In this document: piece by piece, positions 1 to 11,902 of the stretch
Numbering within the stretch: the first letter of the stretch is position 1
How the letters are laid out: each line of letters begins with the position of its first letter
Assembly: GCF_010093815.1 (NCBI RefSeq)
Contig: NW_022985549.1
Span: 946,611 to 1,010,610 of the forward strand
Reading direction: 5' to 3'
DNA length: 64,000 bases
Source of the DNA: Pseudovirgaria hyperparasitica
Lineage: Eukaryota > Ascomycota > Dothideomycetes > Acrospermales > Acrospermaceae
Made by a program: the position numbers and the translations under genes
Notes under the pieces: generated by a model
What the model saw: only the letters and a program-made list of their open reading frames with translations
Database searches by the model: none
What the model was told of the DNA's origin: nothing

Positions 1-113
1 CCACATACCTTCCAGGTCGACGATTCTCTTGTGAGTACCAGCGCCCCGAACCGCATACCCAATTATGCGCCTCCGCTCAGCACATCATACTAACACGTAG
101 CTCGCAGTCCAGG

Positions 114-392
114 ATGAACGAGAATGCCACAACCGAATTGAGCCAGGCCGTCGAAGAAATGCTGAATAGCATCACAACAAAGTTCTCTGTTGTGTCCGCA
201 GAGCTTCTGGAGAAGAGTACGCGTGTCGGGCTGTGTCAGGACCCTTAGGACTGACATGACATGAGTATCTTCCATACTAACATGTTTTCCATAGTGGATG
301 AAATGTCCAGAAGACTGGACAACCTGGAAACTACGATCCAGGCCAGCGCGAGGAGTCCGGCTAAGGGTGAAAGCAGTAAATCGGGGGCTTGA
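114..392 (+). CDS. Heat shock factor binding protein 1-like (HSBP1) protein
   Basis: Small coiled-coil protein of the HSBP1 family, whose animal members bind the trimerisation coiled coil of heat shock factor 1. Two coding exons, 114-216 and 295-392, are separated by a 78-nt intron (GTACGC donor, ACTAAC branch, CCATAG acceptor). The joined frame gives 66 residues. The family signature is a heptad-patterned helix ending in EKMDEMSRRLDNLETTIQ, which resembles the human IDDMSSRIDDLE segment. The human protein is 76 residues, so the size fits. The ATG at 114 is preceded in frame by an open stretch from 108, just after a good acceptor, and GTGAGT at 31 looks like its donor. Positions 1-30 may therefore be a 5' UTR exon or extra coding sequence from outside the window. 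Family recognised by eye. Confidence 0.75.
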
Positions 393-719
393 GTCGCAAA
401 GGGCAGGACATCATGGGTACGATTATACAGAGCATTGCGACGGCGTCAAGGGCAGGCGGTAGCGAACAAGCATTTGCATAGTATGTTAGCAGACTCAATC
501 AGCACCGCAACTAATGACCAATATCGTAGCACAGATACATCATTTCTAAGTACATCCAGCATTCAAATTTACATATATGCTAGCGACTACTGATCCGAGT
601 GCTCAACAAATGCAGACCTCTAACAATGCAGATACCCCTGAAAACCATGACTCCATCTAGAATGCCTTTTCCGGGTCCTTGTCATGTCTAATACATATCA
701 GAAATATCTTGAACAACCT
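393..719. other. Convergent 3' intergenic
   Basis: Space of 327 bp between the stops of the HSBP1-like gene and the Cys-rich membrane protein gene, which converge. No open frame or RNA gene seen; presumably both 3' UTRs. Confidence 0.5.
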
Positions 720-2242
720 TTAAAGGTGTTCACCACTCCGACGCGCCTCGTCCTTCAACCGCTGTTCTTCCCTCTCAAACCCACCCCCCAAAGCATTCTC
801 CGGCGTCAAGTAGCTTGGAAACGTACTAGACTGTCCCGTCTCACGAGCACCTATCTCGCCTGACACTAGCCCATTGCCTCTGGAAGGCCGGTAAGGCGTG
901 TAACGCTGTGCCAGACTATCGCCAGCTGAAGGGTGCCGTTGGTGGCCTGAGATGGCACTGACTTCCGCCCCATCTAGTAGCGCAGGTTCCTGCTGGATGC
1001 CTTGCGCATCGCTACCGACCAGGGGCGACACCTTATGGCTGAGTGTCGGAGTTTGCTGCTCGGCGTGCTGGCTCCCTGCGAATGAGCTTATAGATCCGGA
1101 GTTGGGTGAGTGGTCTCTTATGACGACTGTAGAGTCAAGTTCTGCTCCCTCGGGGCCGGGTGTGTATGGTGTATCGTGTTCGAAGGACTCTGCATTCCAG
1201 GGACCGCTGGACATATGCTTTGCGTATCTGGACGGGGGGCTCGGGAACGTACTGCTTGCAGCTGTAGACTTTGTCTCGTGGTCTATGTAGCCTGAGAGAG
1301 GGATGTCGCCGCTGCCCCTTGTAGCATGTGTGTAGGACGGATCGTGCGACGCACGATTCTTCTTGATGCAGAAATGCCACCCCAGAAATGCGCCAATGAG
1401 GACAGCACAAATGGCGGCGACGATTATGCCAGCAATAATTCCTTTCGAGATACCGGGGGATTCGTCTACGTTACCGGATATCGTATCTCCTGTGGATGTA
1501 GGTGCCGAGTTTGCTGTTGATGACCCTTGCGATGCAAAACTCATTCCGGGTGATCCAACTGGTACGCCTGTTGACATTGCTGGATTGTCAACTTTTGTCG
1601 CATCGTATGTGGTTGTTTTGGCAGTCGTGTCACAGTATATTCCGTATTGACCACCGGCATTTTCCAGTCTGACGCAGTTTGGCGCTGCTGAATTTGTGCT
1701 ATGAAAGAGCATCAGATTCCGGCTCTACCCCCCAAGCAAGTAGGAACTTACCAAAGAGCGCATCCACCGGTGTTGTGATCACAGTTCCTCGTCGCGATAT
1801 CCGAATATGGTACGCACTCTGTTCGAGCATAGCATGTTTTGCCCCTGTAAGCCAGTTAGCACGGAGGTATCAATGAAGGTGTAAGTGCGCATCCTCACTT
1901 GTCACAGCAGCCCAAATAGTTGTTGACTCCAGAGTAACAGTATTGAGTGCCGCCTCCACATTTCACTGCTCCATGTCAGGGACAAATCAATAGTCCGCTG
2001 ATTCACTTACAAACACCGGCACCATCGCAATTCGTAACATCCTCGTAATTTCTTTTGGCTAGGAAGGCTCCATTCCCGCCATATAATTCGTTCGGACTCA
2101 CTCCTCCTACAAACGGCGTGGGCTCTGGCAGTCTCGCACTCGGCGTGATAGCATGCGCCGCGACTGTCAACCCCGGCACACAGCTCAACCACAAGGCCGC
2201 AGTCGACAACCGTTCAATTGTCAGGTTTGCAGTTGGAACCAT
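720..2242 (-). CDS. Cys-rich ectodomain single-pass membrane protein
   Basis: Predicted plasma-membrane protein of 456 residues from four exons: 2011-2242, 1899-1965, 1752-1844 and 720-1698. Their lengths sum to 1371 nt in one frame. An N-terminal signal peptide (hydrophobic stretch ALWLSCVPGLTVAAHA) is followed by a compact ectodomain of about 90 residues with many cysteines, including CGGGTQYC, LGCCDKGKTCYARTEC and GGCALC. Next come a Ser/Thr-rich stalk, one transmembrane helix (GIIAGIIVAAICAVLIGAFL) with a basic stop-transfer CIKKNR, and a cytoplasmic tail of about 200 residues rich in Ser, Pro and Thr. The layout resembles fungal wall-sensing or Cys-rich surface proteins such as WSC-type sensors, but I do not see a clear WSC consensus, so no family is assigned. 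The ATG at 2242 gives the signal peptide; the frame also extends further upstream without a better start. Confidence 0.75.
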
Positions 2243-3175
2243 CACGAACGAAGACTGGGTAATGAGGAAATAGACTAAGAAAGAGATAGTAGAATGAGGG
2301 TAGAAAAGGCAAAGAAGGGCTGTGGAAGGTTCGTGTTCCACCGCCCTGTTGATCAATTTCCGCGTGTCAAAGAGCTTGGATACGAGACTCTATGTTCAGT
2401 CCTGTATGCGACAAGTGATTCGAGGAACGATGCACGACGTCGCTTTGATCAGTTTCTCATGTTGTACAAGGCAGTGCTGATTGCTCAATGTGGCCCGAGA
2501 AAATGGTCCGTGGCACCCCGTCGACAATGTTTCTGCTGTAGTTTTCTACAAGTCAATATAATGATGAGAGTCGCTTTACGGGTCGTTATCGTTCGCGAGG
2601 AGATATTGCATCAGCGGTAGAGGTTCCGCATAGGAAGCCCGGGAGGGACCAGGAAGACTATTTAGATAGAGGGTGGATCACAAACAAAATTAGCAGCGCG
2701 CACGCACGGGAATAAGCATTGCGATGTGCAACTGAGTAGTTGTAGAATGTGGATTGTGGAGTTCGAGGGCTGCAAACGGCGTAAATAGCTTAGCGGGCGC
2801 AGCACTATATTGGGATGCCTGAGTGACCTGAAGAGGGCGCAGGCGCAGTTACTGAACGGCCCCATACCCTACATCCTATCGGAGCAGGTACCATCTTACA
2901 AATGTGATCATTATCGTTTAGTCTATCTCAATCGCGATTTGAGACTTCTTCTGAAGACATTGCCGTCTTCGCTATGCGCTACCATCTCGTTATCAACAAA
3001 TCTAGCAAGTGGTAGGGTATGCCTTACAGACAGTACAATACAAGAGTGTACGTTCCGTGGGCAGAACCAGACACTGGAGTCCCAAGATGCCTGCACTATC
3101 CTAGCCATATACTCTGAGCATGCATGATCAACCTAAAGAGGTGGTATACCGAGTCGCTGATGATGCTGAAGAGAT
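2243..3175. other. Intergenic, no gene seen
   Basis: 933 bp between two minus-strand genes. It must hold the promoter of the Cys-rich membrane protein and the 3' UTR of the deaminase gene. The open frames present are short, uninterpretable and overlap on both strands. Confidence 0.4.
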
Positions 3176-5846
3176 CTAGCCTATGGATTTCGAAACGTAG
3201 CTCGCAGGCTGAAGCTCGTAGGGGATGTTTTCGTCGATTCTTAGTTGTTCAATCAACTTTGTGCTGTTGTGGCTGATATACTTGGACGGGAGCTTCGTTT
3301 GGTCCCAATTGTTCTCGTATTTCTTGACAATCATATCGCAGAAACCCTGCCACTTCACATCGAACTTCCTGACCGCATCTTGCTTTTGTGATTCGTTCAA
3401 GCAACTGTATTTCAAGCTCCATAGTGCAAGCTGCTTCCAGCCATGTAGATTCATTCGTGTCCAGCCGACCATAACCTGGTAAAACTCGTACGAAAGTGAA
3501 TTACTGGCAAAAGCGCTACTGTCAGTCATTTACTCTACCACTGGGTCTAAGCAAGACAGCAACATACCTGAAAAGGGACGGGTTGTCGCTGTTTAGTGTG
3601 CAAGGAATACCTGCTTGTAATAGCTGAGGAAAAGGATGCTCCTTGGCATTTCGACAAAGATGCAACAGTTCATTTGATATGGGGCACAGCTCTATACATA
3701 TGTCGGCCTGTTTGAATCGCTCTATAAAGCGTGGTGTATGTCGTGGCAAGGCAAATCCGTGACCTATTCGCTTGGATCGAAAGCTTACAGCATCGTATAA
3801 GTTGGAGTTGCTAGGGTCGAACGACCCTCCACGATCCATTAGAGTTTCGCCAGCGTGAAACATGAATGGTATAGAGAAATCTGGTCCCATCTTCCTACAA
3901 GCCTCTTGCATGTAAGCGAGGTGCTCAATGTATCGGCCTACATGAAAGACCCTGTCTTCAGCTCCGACAAGGTCAAATCCTGTCAAAGTTAGTGATTTTC
4001 CGAGAATGTCTAACTTCTTAAACATACCACATATTAAGTCAGGATACTCGGCCTTGAGCTGGAGACAATTGTCTACCTCCTTCCACATCATGGACTTAGG
4101 AATAGAGCGCGGTGTGCAATAGATGATTTTGATGCCATAGGGGAATTCGTCTATCTTCTTGCGCGCTTCCTCAATGATAATCTTGATCTGGTCCTTGTGG
4201 TCAAGTTTGAGTGACTTCCCATCATGACCGTGCTGTTTGTCACTGGGAATTACTTTATCGAGCCACATGGGACGAAGTTCGGCATACATGATTCTGTCTT
4301 TGACCATTTCATCGATTGCGGCGCCGATATACCACTTGAAGGCCGTTTCATAATTCAAAAATCCCTTGAAAGCGCGAGTGCCTTGATTGAAACGAGCCCA
4401 AATGCTAGTACTGTCAGCCAGCTTATCTATAATTAATGATTGTGAAACTCACCCATTGACTGTCTGTGTTCTATCATAGACTTCTGCTTCGCTCAGTACC
4501 ATTCTTTCCTTAACCCAATCTACATGACTAATGGTGATGCCGACTTCTGGGGCAAGCTTTTGGTATGCTTCTCTGAAGTCCGACCACATCATCCAGCCCT
4601 TGTAGTCAGATTTGTCCGGATTCTCAGGCTTCGTAGCAGCGAAGCCAGGATGGCGATCACTGAATATGTCGCCTCTGTAGCTCAGGTCTCGATTGTCGGG
4701 GTGGACGGCAACTTGTATTTCTGCATTGTCAAAATCTTTTCTGATCAAGAGTGGGGTTTTGCTGGCTATGAACATCGAGTTGTCTGCGAGCTGATCAGCT
4801 CTCCTGATCAGCTCAGCTGGGAGAATTTCAGCATTGAGGTGTAGATGCAATAGTGCCCCTTTGGGCATCTCTTTCGCAATATCATATAGTTTACTCATTT
4901 GATCGATCCGAGTCTTGTTTGTCAAAAACTGACCGCCCATATCTCGAGTATATGCGGATGGAAGTTCCTCTGTCGGGTTGTTACCGAAGGGTGCTGTGAC
5001 ATCAGCTGCCGATCCGACTTGCGCAGGATCGTTCTCAACTACACGTTCGAATTCGCGAATCTTGTAGATAATACGTGCGGCCTTTCGTTCTGTCTCTGTG
5101 GCAGAACATCTTGCATCATAGTCCCATGAATGGTCAACGTCTTCAACTACAAGCCGTTGCCTCTGCCACTTGGCATCTTCATAAGCCTTGTTTAGTGCAT
5201 TGACGCCTAAATACGAGTCTTCATTACGCCCTATTTCCTGTTGTTCTCGTTCCTTTTCATACAATTCTTTAGCTAACTTGACCTGTTCTACTTGCAGTTC
5301 CTTCTCTGCTTTTCGATCATTCTTCTTGGCCAAGTCCGTCAGTGTTTCTTCTATTTTTGATAGTCTTTCGCTAATTTCCTGGATTCGGTCGCGAAGGCGT
5401 CCTGGCTCAATGGCTCTTAGTCCTTGGAGTGTTGCTAACGCTGCTGTTTTCTTCTCCTGTGACATCAGCGACGCAGGCATGCTGACTATCTGGATGTCAG
5501 AGGCGGATGCCTTTGTCTTTAATCGAAAGCTGCGACGCGAAGGCTTCGAAGTCAATGTCTTGCAAGAATCACGGGGAAGTTTTTCGGAGTCTTTGCTGAT
5601 TTGAGTGTGTTTTCGTTCTCCCTTTGACCTGAACTTGGGTTAATAGAATTAGAAGAGGAATACTGTATACGGGAAATGAGACATTTCAAGTCCCATTCGA
5701 ACAAAAACACGAGACTTGTAGACTCTAGAAAGTAAACTGAGGGGCACACACTGGGAACCTGAAAATGGACGTGGAAACTTGGCCAACCATGCCGTCAGAG
5801 ATGGTACACTCGTCACTTTCGAATCTGACTCAGACTCCGATGGCAT
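3176..5846 (-). CDS. Adenosine deaminase, ADGF/ADA2 (CECR1) type
   Basis: Zinc-dependent deaminase of the adenosine deaminase-related growth factor branch, predicted to convert adenosine to inosine. Exons: about 5671-5846, 4453-5628, 4028-4410, 3568-3979 and 3176-3518. The 48-nt intron 3980-4027 is in frame and easily missed; removing it restores ICGFDLVGAED. Motifs in order: metal HxH in GALLHLHLNAE, GFDLVGAED, HAGET with the catalytic Glu, KRIGHG, ELCPISNELL and LNSDNP. The model is 829 residues, longer than the roughly 500 usual for the family, with a charged coiled-coil-like N-terminal region of about 250 residues. The first intron is uncertain: donors at 5670 (GTATAC) and 5751 (GTGTGT) both keep frame. 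No signal peptide is obvious at the ATG at 5846. The last motif has Asn where classical deaminases have a second Asp. Confidence 0.8.
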
Positions 5847-7131
5847 TCTTTTTTAAAAATCAGGTAGGCAGGCTCTCTGTCCCGGTCCTCATTCCTGAAG
5901 ATTGTCGTTGAAGCACAATTTTAGTGCGAATGCGGTATGCGTTGTGCAGCGCAGTTGAGGCTGTAACACTGGTCGTTCTTGAAGGCGACGTACACTATAT
6001 CGCTACGCTGTGCTGCAGGAAAGATCATCAGTAAGGCGATTGACTGCACACATAGTAATGAAAAAGTCAAGATTGGATTTCAAGATCCGACCGCAGAACC
6101 GGCCTTATAGCCATGTGAGAAAGTTCAACAACTACTCGGTGTGGAGCAAAGGCTACAGCTGCTGCGCCTCAACGTCGGTCACACCCTAAATGTCCTAAAT
6201 GATACTGTGGACAGAAAAACGGCCAGAGATAGAAGCGTTTACAGTCTTGAATATTTCAAGAAATGTTGACAGTCCATGTATCTGTAGGCATGTCTGGCTG
6301 CGAGGACATTTTGCAAAGACAAGAACTGACAATGACTTTGACAGGAATGAAGATGGGTCACGCGCGCACCGCAAGCAGCTAAGCAGATACGAAAATGCGC
6401 AAGAAGAATGGCTGCCACATACTGAGATGATTATAGGTCGCGAGAGCCCTGTTTCCTTCCTCTGGAACTTATCGCGAGGGCTTGAGGACGTTCTTGACGC
6501 TGTCTTCGAGTCTCAGAAGCCGCCGAGGCTCAAATGAATTGTGGATGGGAGACTGGATTGGGCCGTGCTGCGCAGAGCACTGGTTTTGGCGGGTCCACGG
6601 ATCGAGCTGCGACAACGTATGGGGCAAGTACTGGATGTATGTTCTTGGTTTGCTTTTTCTAGGCGCGCGCGACAGAGTAGATAGAGGGGAGACTTTGGAT
6701 GAGGATGAGTTCACGATCCCCGTACGATCAGACGCGATGTGCAGCCTATTCAAGAGCTTACTGATTGCTGGGAGCCTTATGGCCTGGCCTGGGGTGGCCA
6801 ATTTAGGTACATTGAAGAGCTCCCCTCTAAAAAGCATCGTAACCTGGACACCCGCGAGGCTGAAGACCATTCCGTTCTCGACAATGCACAGCAGGATGTC
6901 GAGGCTATGCCTTTGCAACTTGCATTCTTGACCTACGAAACCCTTACCTCTCTCCTCTTTGCCCCCTGGCATGCGTCACACGTATCAAGACTTTTCGCCG
7001 CTGTTCGTGCCGCTTGTTGATTTCGGAAACGCCTTGCTGGCTCGCCTCTTGATATAATACCTCTCTACGCCTCCCTCATTAGCACTCATGTCTACGCCAA
7101 TCAAGGTCATTAGCACTGTATCATAGTCGAA
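5847..7131. other. Intergenic between divergent genes
   Basis: 1.3 kb between the deaminase (-) and the membrane protein (+). Open frames on both strands at 6469-7020 overlap each other and show no domain I recognise. Probably promoters and UTRs, possibly a decayed gene. Confidence 0.35.
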
Positions 7132-8570
7132 ATGTCCAACTGCAACTGCGATAACAATGCGTTATCAGCCGGCCTAACCTTCTTCCCGCCTCTTAGGGAG
7201 CTTCAGCTAGACATCGTCGGTTTCCTCGCCATCCTCGGTGAAGGGTCGATTCTTGCAAATGCTCAAGTTTCTTCACTATCAAAATGGATGTTTGTTCCCC
7301 GGCTTCTACCAGCTCCCCAAGCTCTGATGCGGCCTACTCGACCTTCACGGCTTCAACAAAGTCAGGGCTTCGTGACAGCAGTCCACTCTGGGAATAGTGC
7401 AAGTGCTATCAATCATATTGGTAACTTAGTCTTGTAGGTTCCACTGTCACTTTCACGGCAGACCATTGTCTAACATTAGAATAGAGATGCTGAAAGCATG
7501 GATGCCTTCTCGGTACGCTGCGTGTCCATCGTCCGCGACCCGAACAAGCCAGACGTCAAAGCGAAAACTGCTGCCCCCCTCACAGTTGTGGCTGGCTTTG
7601 GTTGTATCTTGTCTATTGCCCTACTCGCTCTTGCTATTTGGCAAGGCGATGGTTGTGCCATGCTCGCCGACATCCTCCTATCCTTTCTCTCAACCCTCAT
7701 CGGATTTGGAAACAAATGGTCGCTGCAGCTCCCGAAACGTAAACAAGTCCATGGAAAAGTTCCACCAGGAGATGTGGTCATACGTTATCCCAAAGGAAGT
7801 TTCCTGGTTGTGCAATGCAGCGAGGATGTGGCAAGAGAATTGTATTTTGCGCCGGAAACGATCGATTATTGGATACAGAAGCCACCTGTTTATCGCTTGC
7901 TCTCCTTGGTTGGTACCACCATGCTTATGTTTGGGGTCATATTTCTGGGCAACTCTACACCGCAACTTCAGATAGGGTTTGCCGCTGCATACATGATACT
8001 TAACGCAGCGTACTGGATCGTAGCTGCTTTACCCGCGAAAATGCACTGGAACACCAGCACTTTCAGAATCAAGCAGCATCGCTTTGCCGACAGCAGTCCA
8101 GATGCAGAAGAAGACAAACGTTTCGCGTCCAAGAGCAAAACATTCACCCAAGCACTGTGGAAAGTCATCGTAGTGACAAAGAGCTGGGACTGGGTACGTC
8201 GTGGTGGCGCGGCACCTCAAACCGCTGCCTGGGACGAGTGGCTACACGATGCAACAGTGGCTGCCAAGACCACCGATAGTTTCAAAGATGAGAGAGGCAT
8301 CATCAACTGGCAAATTCCTGACCATTTTGATCCGCAAGTCCATCTGGTTGACCTTATCTCGAAACACGAGAACCAGGGCAAAACGACAAGTTACCAGGTA
8401 CGCCAATAAATTTGACCTGGGTGCAACTGCTGTTGACTCTACAGCAATCTGAATCTCGAATGAGCACAGAGATCAACTCCCGGCTAGAGGAAATCGAAGA
8501 AACAGGCCACCATTTCTCCACCAACCAAAGACGCCAGGGCACCACCTTGGAAATAAACAAGGACAAATAA
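7132..8570 (+). CDS. Multi-pass membrane protein of unknown function (fungal-specific family)
   Basis: Three exons, 7132-7420, 7487-8397 and 8445-8570, sum to 1326 nt and give 441 residues. The first intron (GTAACT donor) uses the acceptor at 7485-7486; two AGs upstream would introduce a stop. The second intron is GTACGC...CTACAG. The N-terminal exon is mildly hydrophobic (FFPPLRELQLDIVGFLAI). The body has four likely transmembrane helices: near residues 129-148 (PLTVVAGFGCILSIALLALAIW), then MLADILLSFLSTLIGFG, LVGTTMLMFGVIFLG and FAAAYMILNAAYWIVAAL. A soluble segment with VVIRYPKGSFLVVQC and ELYFAPE lies between the pairs. The C-terminus is charged. I recognise the style of a family widespread in Pezizomycotina annotated only as hypothetical membrane protein; I know no function. 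Confidence 0.75.
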
Positions 8571-9281
8571 TTTTTACCTGAGCAATGAGTTTACGACATC
8601 ACGAATACCAAAAGTTTACGAGCAGCCGAGACTCCACCCTAGACCCAACATGCGGGCCAATTGGATACCACACTGCGGTAGCATTGTTAGCGATCTTTTT
8701 CGAAGAATTGTTTTGAATATCTGAAACGCCATATACGAGGGGCATAAATGCCCCGATGACCTGTCCTCGAACAAAGAATGGTCTGGGCATATTTGCCACT
8801 AGACGCAGCGATCTATACATTTATCATTAAGACATACTATCGCTTCCACTAAGGCGCAGACTTTTGTTGTCTGCGTATACAGTTGAGCATGCATATGACT
8901 GCAAAGACACGGCGTTCGGTGGGCATCGAAACTATCTCATCATACATAATCTTGTTCATACTTTGAGTCATATATCATATCATTTTTAATCTACAACCAA
9001 ACCCCTTCCCTAGCTTCGTCATCTGTGAGCTCGCTTGGAGGACTTTACTTGTGGTAGGCAATCAAGAGATGCGTGCGTTTGGGGCTATGCTGCGAATTGT
9101 GGCGTCGACCTCGGACTATTGTGGCGCAGCACGACATTGCTCCTGTGGCAATTTTTCTACCCTCCAAAAGTTCGTATATGGCCGGTCAAGCTTCATAGCA
9201 TCACCCCTATCTTTGCCCGGCTTGGCACCACAGATTGACAACGCTTTTGTGATAGTCGTACATAGTACAGACCAAAGCTTC
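8571..9281. other. Convergent intergenic
   Basis: 711 bp between convergent stops. AT-rich around 8930-9000. No supported gene. Confidence 0.4.
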
Positions 9282-10144
9282 TCAAGAATTTCGACGCCAT
9301 CGTTGCTCTGACTCCACCTTTTCGGCGACTTTGCTTCGCACAAAACTAGTCAGATTATGTGCCGGCTCGTCTAATCCGACCATGATGTCTTCGTCCTGGT
9401 CTTGGCCTACAGGGTCTGTGCACATCTTCTCTGCAACCTTGTATGCTTCCACGTACGCATTAAACGAGAATGTCCCGCTGCTTTCAGATATCAGACAGCG
9501 GCCGCGTTGGCTAAATGTGAAAACGTGGAGCGAAGTTGCGGAGCGAATGCCTTGCGGTGTTGGGGAGAACGTGGGAACGTCCTGGTGATCTCGGGAAGAG
9601 AGAGCGACTAAGATGGAAGAAAATGTCATGCTGAGCGGGAGAGCGGAGGATAAGAGGGCGAGCAGGGCGGTTTGAAGGAGGTGTGGGAGAAGTGGAAGCG
9701 ACTGATGAGTGTTAGCTTGGTAGACGGGGCGGGTAGTAAAGTCTGCGTACACATGTGGAGGCAGTAGGACTCATGCTCTCCTCACTTTCTTCGGGGAGCG
9801 TCATGACTTGAAGAACAATCTGAATGAGCGAGCGGGGTAGCTTGCGCGTGAGGATAACACTACGGAGAAGGGAGTGGATGATGCTTTCTAGATGTCGCTC
9901 TTTAGGTGCTTGTAAAGCTGTCAGCTAAAAGTTTCAATGATCGTGTGTAATACATACAGCCGACACCTACGCTGGGTCTGACAATCACTTCGACGGCAGC
10001 TTCTTCAGGTAATTCGTCCCTCCTTGTTACCTCGATCGGTCCATTGACACTGCCCAGGATAGAATAGCCTCCATGGCTATATGTCGCCGAGCCATCTGCG
10101 CGATGTAGAGTGGTGAGTCGTGCATTGGGTGCAGAGACAGTCAT
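9282..10144 (-). CDS. RRP46: Exosome complex subunit RRP46 (RNase PH-like)
   Basis: Ring subunit of the nuclear and cytoplasmic RNA exosome, needed for rRNA, snoRNA and mRNA 3' processing and decay; eukaryotic ring subunits of this type are structural rather than phosphorolytic. Three exons, 9958-10144, 9751-9917 and 9282-9701, give 257 residues in one frame. The N-terminal block has RADGSATYSHGGYSILGSVN and GPIEVTRRDELPEEA, followed by the VRPSVGVG region and PKERHLESIIHSLLRSVIL, all characteristic of the RRP46 branch of RNase PH folds. The C-terminal block (LLQTALLALLSSALPLSMT, then HVFTFS) matches the second half of the domain. The first acceptor is either CAG at 9918-9920 or the nearby AAG, changing only a few residues. 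The ATG at 10144 faces PEX4 across 503 bp. Confidence 0.88.
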
Positions 10145-10647
10145 TATTCCACTGCTCGACCATGAACTCTTTTGAAATCAGGAATTTGCTAGTGGTGAAC
10201 GCAGAAGTGGATAGACGCTTGGACCTGGACGCGTCTGATGACGTTCCCGGCCCGGATCGGATCATGGATCTACTCGACTCATCTATCTGTCTACTGTAGC
10301 GCGACTCTTAGTAGGGATCTACCTATCTATACACCTATCAGTCTTATGATTCTAATCTATGATAAATAGAAAATCTATTATAATAATATGATATCAGACA
10401 TACACCAAGTAATAGACATAATTATAAGAATTTCTATGTTTAGTTAACATAAAAGAATAAAGCCTGTTAGTAGTCATAAGTTTCGCGCCAAGCAAGCTTG
10501 CCGAACCAAGGCCTAGAGGGGAGAACTTGTAGCTAGAGAGCTCCATGGTGGAGAGCTACATGTGAGCACCACTTACAGCCCCCAACGCGTCTTATTATTC
10601 TGCTGAACTCTAGGTACTCTTACTGCCTTCAGATACTCTTGGTTAAG
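10145..10647. promoter_or_regulatory. RRP46/PEX4 divergent intergenic with AT-rich island
   Basis: Head-to-head spacer of 503 bp. Its middle, about 10,315-10,480, is strongly AT-rich compared with both flanks and may be a relic of a small repeat. A 17-bp string at 10,298-10,314 recurs exactly at 21,576-21,592, also next to AT-rich sequence. No coding sequence. Confidence 0.45.
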
Positions 10648-11319
10648 ATGGCATCTTCCTCACGCTTCCAGTCCCCTACAAAACGTCTGCTCTCTGAGCT
10701 ACAAAGCTACCAAAAGGATCCAAACTACGTTCTATCGCACCTAGGCCCGGTCAACGATGACGAGTTGATGAAATGGACAGCTATCATGGACGGAGTCGAG
10801 GGGACACCATATGAAGGTGGGTCGGAAACAGAGCCGTTGCTCGACGAGGAAAAACCGATGTGTGGAAGGTAGCTTGGGTACACCGAGACTAACTCTGGCT
10901 GTTCTACAGGTGGACGTTGGCTTTTGGGCATAAACATACCGTCGAATTACCCGCATACGCCTCCAGAAATCACATTCAAGACACCAATATGTCATCCGAA
11001 TGTGAATTTTAAGGTAATTATTCTCCATCGCCGCTGTGCATCTCTCATGCAAACAGCCTCATGTATTGGGATACACTAATTGAGCTGACGGACTAGATAG
11101 ACTGGTGAAATCTGCCTTGACCTTCTCAAAACTGCGTGGACACCCGCATACACAATCTCGTCCACCATGACCTGCATTCATCAGCTGCTCACCGACGGTG
11201 CGGCAGACAGTCCATTGAACATGGACATTGCCATGCTCATTCGACAAGGGGATAAGGCAGGTGCAGAAAATTTGATCAGATTCTATACACAACGAGAAAG
11301 ATATAATGGGAGGACGTGA
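10648..11319 (+). CDS. PEX4: Peroxin-4, ubiquitin-conjugating enzyme E2 of the peroxisome
   Basis: E2 enzyme that, with PEX22, monoubiquitinates the import receptor PEX5 at the peroxisomal membrane so it can be recycled. Exons 10648-10816, 10910-11013 and 11101-11319 give 163 residues. The UBC fold is complete: N-terminal helix with KRLLSELQSYQKDPNY, a WTAIMDGVEGTPYEGGRW strand region, HPN at residues 85-87, and the catalytic Cys96 in TGEICLDLLKTAWTPAYTIS. PEX4 identity rests on the C-terminal part: ADSPLNMDIAMLIRQGD corresponds to CDSPLDVDIGNIIRCGD of yeast Pex4. An in-frame TTG nine bases upstream is not needed; the ATG at 10648 is the start. Intron donors are GTGGGT and GTAATT. Confidence 0.88.
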
Positions 11320-11902
11320 CCAGTTTCTTCGGCATGCGATGGCGGTATATACCTGGTGGCCTGCCGGCAAACGAATGACGCAGCGTTTCAAGATTCCTTA
11401 CGACGTTTCTCAATGCTGTCGTCTCGGCCAAGGTCTCGCTTGCTTTGTTCCTCGCTGCTCTATCGAAACACAATCCAGGGCTCATGCCAGGAATGCTAAA
11501 TGCAATCATCAAAAGGATGCTGTGGTTCTATAAATAGCGTTGAATTCGGATTTCAGACGAGGCACCGTTATGAAGAGTACGGCAACATGTATGCGACAGC
11601 AGAGTCTACAAACAGCCGTCGTATCAACCTAGGTATAATAACAAAAATAGCTGCAGCTCCACTGTCAATGAAAGAACGCGCGCCAGCCCAGGCTTTCGAT
11701 ATCTCATACAGCCGCCTCGTGTGCCGATAAGACGCGCGCGTCGCTCGAATACTGCGCGGCAATGCATCGAATAAATTCCGCAATCAAGAGCCTGTCATAC
11801 GCTTGTTGAAGACCGACGCCAAACCAAAGAACGCCTAATTACATGCACAAGACAACACTAGAGTCCATACCCCAGCCCTATCGCTTCATGCCAAGCACCT
11901 CA
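11320..11902. other. Convergent intergenic
   Basis: 583 bp between convergent genes; no supported feature. Confidence 0.4.

Noticed and set aside
3980-4027. Treating the deaminase exon as continuous through this segment
   Set aside because: The 48 nt are in frame but have good splice sites, and removing them restores CGFDLVG.
6469-7020. Overlapping open frames of 93-167 codons on both strands
   Set aside because: They overlap each other, show no recognisable domain or splice-supported extension, and one begins with a non-ATG codon in a region expected to hold two promoters.
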